A stretch of DNA of 64,000 nucleotides from Stenotrophomonas rhizophila (GTDB taxonomy: Bacteria; Pseudomonadota; Gammaproteobacteria; Xanthomonadales; Xanthomonadaceae), in assembly GCF_007667275.1 (NCBI RefSeq), contig NZ_VDQT01000002.1, positions 434,001 to 498,000 on the forward strand. The letters run 5' to 3'. The position numbers and the translations under genes are program-made. Shown in pieces: positions 16,802 to 25,160 of the stretch. The notes beneath the pieces are model-generated. The model was not told the origin of the DNA, made no database searches, and saw nothing but the letters and a program-made list of their open reading frames with translations. Numbering within the stretch: position 1 is the stretch's first letter; each line of letters opens with the position of its first letter.

Positions 16802-17287
16802 TTGCGTCTTGCCGCGCCCGTTCCGCTGCACGCCGGTCTGTCGGTCGATGACTTCCGCTGCAGCGCGCCGGCCCTGGAAAAATGGTTGCGTGAACGCGCG
16901 CATGCCAACCAGGCATCCGGCGCATCACGATGCTTCGTCGCCTGCAACGAGCACCATCGCGTGATCGGCTACTACGCGTTGTCAGCCGGTTCGATGACGC
17001 ATGAAGCGGCCCCCGGCCGACTTCGCCGCAACATGCCCGATCCCATCCCGGTCATCGTCCTGGGGCGTCTGGCGGTGCATGCGGACTGGACGGCACAAGG
17101 CATCGGCAAGGGATTGCTGAAGGACGCGGTGCTGCGCGCCTTGCAGGCGTGGGACCAGGTCGGGGCGCGTGCATTGCTCTGCCACGCCATCGACGCATCT
17201 GCGAGGACGTTCTACCTGAAACACGGGTTCGTCGTTTCGCCTGCCCATCCCATGACGGTGATGCTGCCCCTGTCGATGGGCAGTTGA
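16802..17287 (+). CDS. GNAT-family toxin (TacT-type acetyltransferase)
   Basis: 161 residues, starting with TTG at 16802. The alternative would lose the RLAAPVPL start that resembles the family N-terminus. The acetyl-CoA loop is in LGRLAVHADWTAQGIGKGLL (Q-G-I-G-K-G) and a C-terminal FYLKHGF block is typical of GNAT proteins. TacT toxins acetylate the amino group of charged tRNAs and stop translation. The immediate pairing with a DUF1778 antitoxin makes toxin the best call, and a rare start codon may keep its dose low. Confidence 0.87.
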   Translation: MRLAAPVPLHAGLSVDDFRCSAPALEKWLRERAHANQASGASRCFVACNEHHRVIGYYALSAGSMTHEAAPGRLRRNMPDPIPVIVLGRLAVHADWTAQGIGKGLLKDAVLRALQAWDQVGARALLCHAIDASARTFYLKHGFVVSPAHPMTVMLPLSMGS

Positions 17288-17302
17288 GTCTGCGGCGGTG
17301 CC

Positions 17303-17920
17303 TCAATGCACCTCGTCGCGATACACGAACTTCGGCATTTCCCACTTGAAGTGGATCGCCAGCAGGCGGAACGCGAAGCCGCCACCGAGACACCACAGCG
17401 TGGCCGCATTGAGCGACATGCCAAGCTCGAGCAGGCCCAGCCACGCCGCGCCGGTGAGCAGGGTGATCACCGCATAGAGTTCCTTCTGGAAGATCAGCGG
17501 CACTTCGTTGCACAGTACGTCACGCAGCACGCCGCCGAACGCACCGGTCAGCATGCCGGCGATCAACACGATCGGCACCGAATGCCCGCCATCGCGCGCC
17601 ACCGCACAGCCGATCAGGGTGAAGCAGATCAGGCCCAGGCCATCGAGCACCAGGAAGGTACGGCGGAAATGGTGCATCCAACGCGCCACCCACGTGGCGA
17701 TCAGCGCCGCGCAGATGGTGAAGCCCAGGTACTCGGGATGCTTCACCCAGCCCAGTGGGTAGTGGCCCAGCACGATGTCGCGCAGTGACCCGCCGCCCAG
17801 CGCGGTCACGCAGGCGATGATGACCACGCCGAACAGGTCCATGCGCCGCCGCCCGGCGGACAGGGCGCCGGTCATGGCTTCGGCGGAAATGGCGATCAGG
17901 TAGATGATGGACAGCAGCAT
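17303..17920 (-). CDS. TRIC-type (UPF0126) membrane channel, glycine-riboswitch controlled
   Basis: A 205-residue inner-membrane protein with about seven hydrophobic segments and two similar halves: GGGSLRDIVLG (about residues 42-52) and GGVLRDVLCNEVPLIF (about 128-143). This is the repeat pattern of bacterial TRIC/UPF0126 proteins, which form trimeric cation channels. A tandem glycine riboswitch occupies its leader, so it may instead move or respond to glycine. The ATG at 17920 follows the riboswitch. It converges on the toxin gene with a 15-base gap and no obvious terminator. Confidence 0.87.
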   Translation of the reverse strand: MLLSIIYLIAISAEAMTGALSAGRRRMDLFGVVIIACVTALGGGSLRDIVLGHYPLGWVKHPEYLGFTICAALIATWVARWMHHFRRTFLVLDGLGLICFTLIGCAVARDGGHSVPIVLIAGMLTGAFGGVLRDVLCNEVPLIFQKELYAVITLLTGAAWLGLLELGMSLNAATLWCLGGGFAFRLLAIHFKWEMPKFVYRDEVH

Positions 17921-18015
17921 GCGGCAGCTCCGGGTGGGGCAGGCGGGGACGGAAACGCGCACGCACCGCGGCAGCGCCGAAGCACTGTCATGGGGTGGGA
18001 ATCCGTTGCCGCTCC

Positions 18016-18198
18016 CGCTGTCCTTTTGCCTGAGAGTTCGGTGGCAAAGCCACGTGCCCCTTCGGCGGGTCATTGAAGACCTCTCTCCAGATCGGCGTGT
18101 TGGATGCATGGTTGGTGGGCTATCGGACCACCGGCATGAGCGATTATGGGAGCCTGCGCCTTCGGCGGGCGCCAGCGCGGCGCCTCTCTCCTGCATCC
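18016..18198 (-). ncRNA. Tandem glycine riboswitch
   Basis: On the minus strand two aptamers follow each other. The first has GGAGAGAGGCGCC (about 18190-18178) and CGCCGAAGGCGCA. The second has GGAGAGAGGTC (about 18088-18078), CGCCGAAGGGGCA and the conserved AACTCTCAGGCAAAAGGACAG-type 3' part at about 18036-18016. These are the diagnostic glycine-aptamer motifs. A TAGAAT -10 box (minus strand, 18211-18206) sits just upstream. The RNA leads into the TRIC-type gene starting at 17920. It accounts for most of the 328-base gap between 17920 and 18248. Confidence 0.92.
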
Positions 18199-18247
18199 GG
18201 GGTCGATTCTAGCAGCCGGCAGCACCGAGCCGGTGGATAATGCCGGT

Positions 18248-18514
18248 ATGCCCGCTGAACCCACCCCCTGGTTTGTATACCTGCTCGAATGCCGCAACGG
18301 CAGCTATTACGCCGGCATCAGCAATGACGTGGAGGCCCGTTTCCAGGCCCATCTGTGCGGCAAGGGCGCGCGCTACACCCGCGCCAACCCGCCGGTGAAA
18401 CTGTTGGCCATGCGCGCCTATCCCGACCGCTCGGCAGCCTCCAGGGCCGAATGCGAGCTCAAACGCCAGCCGCGCGCACGCAAGCTGGCCTGGCTGCAGC
18501 AACCTCTCCCATGA
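18248..18514 (+). CDS. GIY-YIG superfamily nuclease-like protein
   Basis: An 88-residue single-domain protein of the UPF0213/YhbQ group: [17 protein letters not shown] supplies the GIY-YIG strands, followed by the helix with the conserved arginine (ARFQAH) and the [13 protein letters not shown] block. Members of this group are small putative DNA nucleases of unclear role. It is divergent from the riboswitch-controlled gene and overlaps the next small gene by four bases (ATGA). Confidence 0.9.
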   Translation: MPAEPTPWFVYLLECRNGSYYAGISNDVEARFQAHLCGKGARYTRANPPVKLLAMRAYPDRSAASRAECELKRQPRARKLAWLQQPLP

Positions 18515-18828
18515 CCGACATCGATCGGGCCAAGGCGCGCGCAATGATCGGCAAGACGGTCCTCGCCGGCATCACTTACCTCGACGTCGACGGAAACGCA
18601 CTGGAACATCGCCAGATGGCGGGCGACGTACTACGCATCAATGCCGAGGAAGGCGTCGTACTGGCCAGCGCTGTCGACGGCGAGGAACTCTTCCTGCCGC
18701 CGACACTGGACCACTACGCTGCGGCGGCACCGGGCGACTACACGTTGCGCTCGATCGCGCTGACCATCAGCGACCCGGATTTCCTGTGCACGTGGGACGT
18801 TCACCTCGCTCCCGGCAACGATCCCTGA
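18511..18828 (+). CDS. Small conserved-looking protein of unknown function
   Basis: 105 residues, probably beta-rich, with no signal peptide or membrane segment. The sequence is acidic (many Asp and Glu) and includes [16 protein letters not shown] and [18 protein letters not shown] do not recognise the family. Its ATG overlaps the stop codon of the GIY-YIG gene (ATGA), so the two should be translated together. Its 3' end overlaps the convergent NDH-2-like gene by 28 bases. Confidence 0.7.
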   Translation: MTDIDRAKARAMIGKTVLAGITYLDVDGNALEHRQMAGDVLRINAEEGVVLASAVDGEELFLPPTLDHYAAAAPGDYTLRSIALTISDPDFLCTWDVHLAPGNDP

Positions 18829-20111
18829 TCGGACGGCTTCGGCCGCCGGTCCTCCCGGTCGTCGCCAAAGATGATCCGCGCGCTGCGCTGGTAGCTCCAG
18901 TACGCCACCGCCCAGTTGAGCAGCACCACGATGCGGTTGCGGAAGCCGATCAGGAAGAACACGTGCGCGGCCAGCCAGAACCACCAGGCCAGCACACCCG
19001 ACAACTGCAGGCGCCCCAAATGCACGATGGCAGCCATGCGCCCGATCGTGGCCAGGTTGCCGAAGTCCTGGTATCTGAAAGGTCCGGGCGCGGGCTTGCC
19101 GTCCAGGCGCGCGCGGATGATCGTGGCCACGTGTTTGCCCATCTGCTTGGCGGCCGGGGCCACGCCAGGGACCGGCTTGCCGTCGACCTGGCTGATCGCG
19201 GCAAGATCGCCCGCAACGAAGATCTCGGGATGGTCGGCCAGCGTGAGGTCCGGCTGCACCGGCACACGTCCAGCGCGGTCCAGCGGTACCTCCAGGGTGC
19301 GCGCCAGCGGCGATGCCGCCACGCCCGCTGCCCACACCACAGTGCGTGCCGGAACGAACTGCTCTCCCAGCTGGAAACCCTCGCTGTCGATGTCGCTCAC
19401 CGCCGTGCCGGTCAGCACCTCGACACCCAGCTTCTCCAACTGTCGCCGCGCTTTCAGCGACAGCACTTCGGGGAAGCTGGACAACACCCGCGGACCTGCC
19501 TCCACCAGCCGCACCTTGGCGCTGGCCGGATCGATGTGCCGGAACTCGTTGCGCAGTGTGTGCCGCGCGATCTCGGCCAGCGTCCCCGCCAGTTCCACGC
19601 CGGTGGGGCCGCCACCGACCACCGCGAAGCTGAGCCAGGCCGCCTTGCGCGCCGGATCCGGTTCGGCCTCGGCGCGCTCGAACGCCAGCAGCAGCTTGCG
19701 GCGCAGTGCGATGGCGTCATCGAGGGTCTTCAGGCCGGGCGCGTCGGCGGCCCATTCGTCGTGCCCGAAATAGGCATGGGTGGCGCCGGTGCACAGCATC
19801 AGCATGTCGTAGCCGAGCTGGCTGCCGTCGGCCAGGGTGATCTGGCGACGTGCCTTGTCGATGGACGTCACCTCGCCCAACCGCACTTCGACGTTGCGCT
19901 GGTCGCCAAGGATGTGGCGCAGCGGCGCGGCGATATCGGGTGCGGACAGGCCGGCGGTGGCCACCTGGTACAGCAGGGGCTGGAACAGATGGTGGTTGCG
20001 ACGGTCCACCAATGTAATTCGTACGCGCGCGCCGGCGAGCGCTCGGGTGGCCCAGAGGCCGGCGAAACCACCACCGATGACGACCAGGTGGGGCAGGGGA
20101 TCGCGGGTCAT
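18801..20111 (-). CDS. NDH-2-type NADH:quinone oxidoreductase
   Basis: A 436-residue flavoprotein: FAD loop VVIGGGFAGLWATRAL near the N-terminus, NAD loop VVGGGPTGVELAGTLAE in the middle, AGD in FVAGDLAAI, and a C-terminal membrane-associating region (WWFWLAAHVFFLIGFRNR). This is the layout of type II NADH dehydrogenases, which pass electrons to quinone without pumping protons. The start at 20111 was preferred to one six codons upstream. The gene diverges from the GST gene. A related oxidoreductase role cannot be excluded. Confidence 0.9.
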   Translation of the reverse strand: MTRDPLPHLVVIGGGFAGLWATRALAGARVRITLVDRRNHHLFQPLLYQVATAGLSAPDIAAPLRHILGDQRNVEVRLGEVTSIDKARRQITLADGSQLGYDMLMLCTGATHAYFGHDEWAADAPGLKTLDDAIALRRKLLLAFERAEAEPDPARKAAWLSFAVVGGGPTGVELAGTLAEIARHTLRNEFRHIDPASAKVRLVEAGPRVLSSFPEVLSLKARRQLEKLGVEVLTGTAVSDIDSEGFQLGEQFVPARTVVWAAGVAASPLARTLEVPLDRAGRVPVQPDLTLADHPEIFVAGDLAAISQVDGKPVPGVAPAAKQMGKHVATIIRARLDGKPAPGPFRYQDFGNLATIGRMAAIVHLGRLQLSGVLAWWFWLAAHVFFLIGFRNRIVVLLNWAVAYWSYQRSARIIFGDDREDRRPKPSDQGSLPGAR

Positions 20112-20260
20112 GCAAGGACTCCTTGGCAAGCGACGACGGGCATCGTCGCACGTACCGCGGCATGCGCACGTGCACGCCGGCGGCGGGGTTCAGCAGCCGT
20201 CTCACCTGCCGTGCCGATCGGCGTATCGTAGCGGCGCACTTCAATGATCAGGAAACCAAC

Positions 20261-20881
20261 ATGCTGAAGATCTGGGGCCGGCAAAATTCCAGCAACGTGC
20301 GCAAGGTGTTGTGGTGCGCGGAGGAAATCGGCCTGGCGTACGCGTCCATCGAGGTCGGCGGACCGTTCGGTGGCACGCAGTCGGCCGAATACGTGGCGAT
20401 GAATCCCAACGGCCTGGTGCCGGTGATCGAAGACCAGGGCCTGCCGCTGTGGGAGTCCAACACCATCGTGCGTTACCTCTGCGCGCGTTACGCGCTGGGC
20501 ACGCTGTACCCGGAAGACGCGATGGCGCGTGCCCAGGCCGAGAAGTGGATGGACTGGAGCACCTCGCGGATGGCCCCGCTGTACAGCGAATTGATCTGGG
20601 GCATCATGCGCACCGCTCCGGCCAACCGCGACGAAACCCGCATCAACGCCGCCGTGGTGCGTGCCGGGGAGCTGCTGGCGATGGCCGATGCCACGCTGGC
20701 GCAGCAGCCCTGGTTGTCCGGCGATCGGTTCGCCATGGGCGACATTCCGCTGGGCGCGCTGGTCTACGCGTGGTTCGAGCTGCCGATCCAGCGCCCGTCG
20801 CTGCCGCACCTGGAAGCGTGGTACCAGCGCCTGCAGCAGCGCCCGGCATACGCCAAAGCGGTGATGACGCCGTTGACCTGA
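20261..20881 (+). CDS. Glutathione S-transferase family protein
   Basis: 206 residues with an N-terminal thioredoxin-like GST domain (MLKIWGRQNSSNVRKVLW, NPNGLVPVIED, LWESNTIVRYL) and a C-terminal helical domain. SSNVRK contains the probable catalytic serine. It would conjugate glutathione to electrophiles or reduce peroxides in the cytosol. The ATG at 20261 is preceded by CAGGAAA. It converges on priA with a 15-base gap. Confidence 0.9.
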   Translation: MLKIWGRQNSSNVRKVLWCAEEIGLAYASIEVGGPFGGTQSAEYVAMNPNGLVPVIEDQGLPLWESNTIVRYLCARYALGTLYPEDAMARAQAEKWMDWSTSRMAPLYSELIWGIMRTAPANRDETRINAAVVRAGELLAMADATLAQQPWLSGDRFAMGDIPLGALVYAWFELPIQRPSLPHLEAWYQRLQQRPAYAKAVMTPLT

Positions 20882-20896
20882 CCGGCCCTCTCTATC

Positions 20897-23083
20897 TCAG
20901 TACAGGTCGGTCGGATCGACGTCCAATGACCAGCGCACCTTGCGCGCCTGCGGCAGTGCGTAAACCTGCGGCATGATCTGGTCGAGCAGCGCATGCAGCG
21001 GCCGCCGCGACGGTGCCGACAGCAGCAGCTGGGTGCGTTGGTAGCCCGCGCGACGCGGCATCGGCGCCGGCATCGGGCCGAACCGCTCCACCGGGCAGTC
21101 GTGCGCAATCAGGTCGCGCACGCCGCTGAGCATGGCGTTGGCATGTTCCACCTGCTGCGCTTCGGCGCGCAGCAGGGCCAGGTGGGCGAAGGGCGGGAAG
21201 CCTGCCGCTTCGCGTTGCTGCAGTTCGGCGTCGGCGAAGGCGTGGTAACCGCCGTTGACCAGGGTTTCCAGCAACGGGTGGCCGGGGTGGTGGGTCTGCA
21301 GCCAGACCTCGCCGGCGTCGGCGGCGCGCCCGGCCCGACCGGCCACCTGGATCAGCTGCTGGGCCAGTTTCTCGCTGGCGCGGAAATCGGCCGAGAACAG
21401 TCCTTCGTCGATGCCCACCACCACCACCAGGGTCAGCTTGGGCAGGTCGTGGCCCTTGGCCAGGATCTGGGTGCCGACCAGGATGCCGGGGCGATCGCCC
21501 AGAGTGGCCAGCTGGGTTTCGAGTGCATCGCGGCGGTTGGTGGTGCCCCGGTCGATGCGGATCACCGGGTGGTCGGCAAAGGCGTCCACCAGATGTTCTT
21601 CCAGCCGTTCGGTGCCGATGCCCTGCGGTTGCAGCGCCAGGCTGCCGCAGTCCGGGCATGCCAGGGGCGCCGGCTGGCGCGCGCCGCAATGGTGGCACTG
21701 CAGGCGACGCCCGCCGGCGTGGACCGTCATCGGCGCATCGCAGCGCCTGCACGGTGCGGTCCAGCCGCAGTCGTGGCAGAGCAGCACCGGCGCATAACCG
21801 CGGCGATTCTTGAACACCAGCACCTGGTTCCCGGCCTGCAGGTGGTCAGCGATGCCCTGCATCACCTCCGGCGACAGGCCGTCCTTCAGCGGCCGCTTGC
21901 GCACATCCAGCACCCGCACGATGGGCGGGCGCGCTTCGCCGGCACGCTGCTTCAGGCGCAGGTGGGTGTAGCGACCGGCCTGGGCGTTGTGCAGCGATTC
22001 CAGCGACGGCGTGGCGCTGCCCAGCACCACCGGGATGCCCAGCGCCTTGGCCCGGACCAGGGCGAAATCACGGGCGTGGTAGCGGATGCCGTCCTGCTGC
22101 TTGTAGCTGCCGTCGTGCTCTTCATCGACCACGATCAACCCGGCATTGGGCAGCGGAGTGAATACCGCCGAGCGGGTACCGACGATCACCTGGGCCTCGC
22201 CGCGGGCGGCCGCTGCCCACACCCGCGCGCGTTCGTTGTCGTTCAATCCCGAATGCAGCACGTGCACGGCAATGCCCAGGCGGCTGCGGAAGCGGGCCAG
22301 GGTCTGCGGGGTGAGCCCGATCTCCGGAACCATGACCAGCGCCTGGCGGCCGCGCGCCAGGCAGGCCACGATCGCCTGCAGGTAGACCTCGGTCTTGCCG
22401 CTGCCGGTGACGCCATCGAGCAGGAAGGCGCCGAAGCCTTCCGCGGCGGCGATCGCGGCAATCGCGCTGGCCTGTTCCGCGTTCGGGGTGGGGCCCGGTC
22501 GGAGACTGGGCAATGTGGGCTCGTGCGCAAGCGCGACACGCTCGACCAGGCCGCGTTTGCCGAGCGCGCGCGCGGCGCTGCGCCAGCCCTCGAATGCTTC
22601 GTCCAGCAGATCCTCGTCGACGCTGCCGTCGCCCAGCAGCTCGGCCAGGCGGCGCGGGCGGGTACCGCTGCGCAGCGACGCCCGCTGTTCCTGCCCGGCG
22701 GCGGTCAGCCGCCAACCCCAGTGGTGGGTGTCCGGCACCGGCTCACCCTTGCGCAGGGGCGCGGGCAGGGCAGTGCTGACAACCTCGCCCAGCGGCGCGT
22801 GGGTATAGCGGGCCAACCACTGCAGCGAGGACCAGAGTTCGCCGCCCAGCAGCGGGGCCGGGTCCAGCCACGCCTCCGCCGCGCGCAGCGCGCCGGCATC
22901 GGCCACCGTGCCGACGCCGGCCACGATGCCGACCAGTTCGCGCGCCCCGAACGGCACCCGCACCCGCCGCCCGACCATGCCCGGGTGCGGTGGCTCGCCA
23001 GGCGGGGGGGCGTAATCGAACCACTGCGGCAGCGGAACGGGCAGGGCGACCTGCAGGCTGGAGGTTGGAACGGGGGAGGCCAT
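20897..23083 (-). CDS. priA: Primosomal protein N' / replication-restart helicase PriA
   Basis: A 728-residue superfamily 2 helicase that reloads the replisome at stalled forks. Seen in order: the N-terminal DNA-binding domain beginning LQVALPVPLPQWFDY, Walker A GVTGSGKTEVY, the DEEHDGSYKQ motif, and a zinc-binding insert with paired cysteines (CHDCGWTAPCRRC, CHHCGARQ, CPDCGS). The final helicase motifs QVAGRAGRA lie further on. Length is normal for the family. Upstream, at 23197, lies a perfect inverted pair of DnaA boxes. Confidence 0.97.
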   Translation of the reverse strand: MASPVPTSSLQVALPVPLPQWFDYAPPPGEPPHPGMVGRRVRVPFGARELVGIVAGVGTVADAGALRAAEAWLDPAPLLGGELWSSLQWLARYTHAPLGEVVSTALPAPLRKGEPVPDTHHWGWRLTAAGQEQRASLRSGTRPRRLAELLGDGSVDEDLLDEAFEGWRSAARALGKRGLVERVALAHEPTLPSLRPGPTPNAEQASAIAAIAAAEGFGAFLLDGVTGSGKTEVYLQAIVACLARGRQALVMVPEIGLTPQTLARFRSRLGIAVHVLHSGLNDNERARVWAAAARGEAQVIVGTRSAVFTPLPNAGLIVVDEEHDGSYKQQDGIRYHARDFALVRAKALGIPVVLGSATPSLESLHNAQAGRYTHLRLKQRAGEARPPIVRVLDVRKRPLKDGLSPEVMQGIADHLQAGNQVLVFKNRRGYAPVLLCHDCGWTAPCRRCDAPMTVHAGGRRLQCHHCGARQPAPLACPDCGSLALQPQGIGTERLEEHLVDAFADHPVIRIDRGTTNRRDALETQLATLGDRPGILVGTQILAKGHDLPKLTLVVVVGIDEGLFSADFRASEKLAQQLIQVAGRAGRAADAGEVWLQTHHPGHPLLETLVNGGYHAFADAELQQREAAGFPPFAHLALLRAEAQQVEHANAMLSGVRDLIAHDCPVERFGPMPAPMPRRAGYQRTQLLLSAPSRRPLHALLDQIMPQVYALPQARKVRWSLDVDPTDLY

Positions 23084-23521
23084 CGAGCCAGTGTAGCGGT
23101 CGCAGGGCGCCCTGTTCAGTCGGACAATCCCCCGCTGTCGCCGACGCCGGGAAACCTAACTACCGGCTAAATATCCGTGGCTATTGGAGATTCGGTCTTA
23201 TCCACATCTTCTGTGGATAAGTCTGTGTGCGAGTGTCGAACTCCGAGCTGATTGTCAGGGAGTTCCGCGCTGATACTCGGGTTGGTCAAAAAATAGCCAT
23301 ACATTAAAAGGCAATGGAATCAACAAGATGGCTGTGAAACAAAGCTGACACATGGGTGACGCCAGCTTCACCCTGCGGTTTTGTGCCGAATTTGTTGGTG
23401 CTGTGCACAACCTGCGCCGCTGTCAAGCCTCCGTGGGGGCCGCGTCTTCACCTGCGGCCGTCATCGGCATGCCCGGGCGCGGGCGCACTCGCTATCATTC
23501 CGGGCACTTGATGGAGTTGCT
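23084..23521. other. 438-base intergenic region between priA and the sigma-like gene
   Basis: It holds the divergent promoters of priA (minus) and the sigma-like gene (plus). It is visibly richer in A and T than the flanking genes around 23280-23340. The clear element is the DnaA-box palindrome at 23197-23221. A further partial DnaA-like sequence, TTGTGCACA on the minus strand, lies near 23399-23407. No small coding frame with a convincing start was seen. Confidence 0.6.
23197..23221. promoter_or_regulatory. Inverted pair of perfect DnaA boxes
   Basis: TTATCCACA (23198-23206), five bases, TGTGGATAA (23212-23220): two consensus DnaA boxes in inverted orientation, flanked by C and G that extend the stem to ten. 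It could bind DnaA and regulate priA or a neighbour, or act as a hairpin. It is not oriC: dnaA and dnaN are not here. Confidence 0.6.
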
Positions 23522-24532
23522 ATGACGGTTGTGAACGCCCCTGTTTCCTCCACTGCAGCGGGCGCGCTTGCTGCGTTCCTGCGCGGTGTCGAACGCCGTG
23601 CCCTGGTGGTGGCCGAGCTGCAGTGCGGCGACCCGACGCTGGCCGAGCAGGCCCTGGTCGCGGTCATGCGCGCGTTCGCCGGGATTGCCAGTGACGTGCC
23701 CATGGCGCTATGGCCGGACCGGTTCTGGATCCTGCTCGCGCACCGCAATCCGATCCGGGTCCCCGCCGAGGGCGGCCAGTGGGCGCCAGAACTGGCGCAC
23801 CTGCAGCACCTGGCGCCGCCTGCCCGGCTGGCGCTGTTGTTGCGCGTCGGCGGCGGGCTGGACGAGGCCGCTGCGGCGCAGATCCTGGACATGCCCGTGG
23901 CCGACTACCAGCAGGCGCTGGCTGAAGCGTGCCCGCGCGATGCGCAGGGCCACCCGGACGCCGCGGCCTGGCGCGCGCTGGCCGAGCAGGTGCAGCAGCG
24001 CCTGCGCGAGCTGCCGGCCAGCCGCCTGCAACAGCTGCACCAGCCCGCAGCGGCGCCGACGCCCGGCCGCACCCCGGCCACCGCGTCCTGGCGTGCCCCG
24101 GCCGCCGCCGACGACGCGCGACGGCGCACGCCCGCCCGTCGCGCCGGCAACCGACGGCCGTTGTGGCGGGGGCTGTTGATCCTGCTGGTCACCACGGGCG
24201 TCCTGCTCGGCGGGGCCGCGTGGTGGAAGCACCGGCCCGCCACCCTCCCGCCCGAGGCCAGCGTGCCCGACGGCGCGGTGTCCACCGCCGACCCGGTGGC
24301 CGTGGAACAGCTCCCGGCTGACGACCTGCCGGTGGCCGCCCCGGCCGATCCGGTGCATGCCGCCAGCGATACGGCGATGCTCGCCGACCCCGACCTGATG
24401 TTGGCCCGCGACGCCGACCTGTATGCCTGGTTCGCGGCCGGCGGCCCGATGCCGGTGGACGAATCGCAATCCCAGCCCAGTCGCCCCGAACCTGCCACTG
24501 CCGGCCTGGAGACGGCTGCCGCTGATGAATAA
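23522..24532 (+). CDS. Degenerate ECF sigma-like protein fused to a membrane anchor
   Basis: 336 residues in three parts. Residues about 15-80 (FLRGVERRALVVAELQ to PDRFWILLAHR) resemble sigma region 2. About 90-145 (HLAPPARLALLLRVGGGLDEAAAAQILDMP) resemble sigma region 4 with its helix-turn-helix. A single membrane segment (about 220-240, LLILLVTTGVLLGGAAWW) follows, then an acidic tail. In many betaproteobacteria separate genes for an ECF sigma, a DUF3619 membrane protein, DUF3106 and a MATE transporter occur together; here the first two appear merged. Whether it still binds RNA polymerase is unknown. It overlaps the next gene by eight bases. Confidence 0.65.
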   Translation: MTVVNAPVSSTAAGALAAFLRGVERRALVVAELQCGDPTLAEQALVAVMRAFAGIASDVPMALWPDRFWILLAHRNPIRVPAEGGQWAPELAHLQHLAPPARLALLLRVGGGLDEAAAAQILDMPVADYQQALAEACPRDAQGHPDAAAWRALAEQVQQRLRELPASRLQQLHQPAAAPTPGRTPATASWRAPAAADDARRRTPARRAGNRRPLWRGLLILLVTTGVLLGGAAWWKHRPATLPPEASVPDGAVSTADPVAVEQLPADDLPVAAPADPVHAASDTAMLADPDLMLARDADLYAWFAAGGPMPVDESQSQPSRPEPATAGLETAAADE

Positions 24533-25088
24533 GCCGTTCCTGTTGTTCGCCCTGTGCCTCTGCGCGGGCGCCCACGCCGCCCCGCAGCCGCTGCCGCTGC
24601 CATCGCCAGCGGCAACCACCCCCATCCCGACCACGGCGCCGGCCATCCCCGCCACCCCGGCGGCGCTGGACCCTGCGCAGCTGCGCGACCTGCGCAGCCG
24701 CTACGCGCAGTGGCAGGCCCTGCCCGAATCCGAGCGCGCCCGCATCCGGGATGCCGCACGCCGGGTGGCAGCCTTGCCTGCGGCGCAGCAGCAGGCGCTG
24801 CGTGCGGGTTTCGACCAGCAGGACCAGCGCTTCCGCGACGGCTGGCGGCTGGGTCCGCAGCTGGGGCAGCACTTCCCCAAACTGCAGGGCCTGTTCGGCT
24901 ACCTGCCCGCCGCGCAGCGCGAGCCGGCCCTGGCAGCCCTGCGCCAGCTCAACGAGGGCCAGCTCGCCCAGCTCATCCTGATCGCCCAACGTACGCCACC
25001 GCAGGAGCGCGACCGCGTGCGCGACCAGTTCCTCGGCCTGGCCCCCGCCGCGCGCGACGCCTGGCTGCGGGAAAATGTAGTGCGGTAA
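24525..25088 (+). CDS. DUF3106 periplasmic protein
   Basis: 187 residues with a signal peptide (MNKPFLLFALCLCAGAHA), a Pro/Ala/Thr-rich linker and a helical domain with repeated LRDLRSRYAQWQALPESERARI-like helices, written here only in part, typical of DUF3106. Function unknown. These proteins often accompany ECF sigma/anti-sigma-like genes, as here. The start codon lies inside the end of the sigma-like gene, so the two are coupled. The MATE gene follows after 72 bases. Confidence 0.8.
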   Translation: MNKPFLLFALCLCAGAHAAPQPLPLPSPAATTPIPTTAPAIPATPAALDPAQLRDLRSRYAQWQALPESERARIRDAARRVAALPAAQQQALRAGFDQQDQRFRDGWRLGPQLGQHFPKLQGLFGYLPAAQREPALAALRQLNEGQLAQLILIAQRTPPQERDRVRDQFLGLAPAARDAWLRENVVR

Positions 25089-25160
25089 GCGTAAGATGAC
25101 CGGCCGCAACCCGGTGCCTGTGCCCTCCGCGCGCTGCCGCAGTCTGCGTTCCGTGATCCC

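Noticed and set aside
20993..23170. 725-codon frame opposite priA
   Set aside because: Antisense to an unmistakable PriA, with no domain of its own.
23197..23221. Possible chromosomal replication origin at the DnaA-box pair
   Set aside because: Only one box pair and one partial site, no clear unwinding element, and none of dnaA, dnaN or rpmH nearby. Reported only as a DnaA-box pair.
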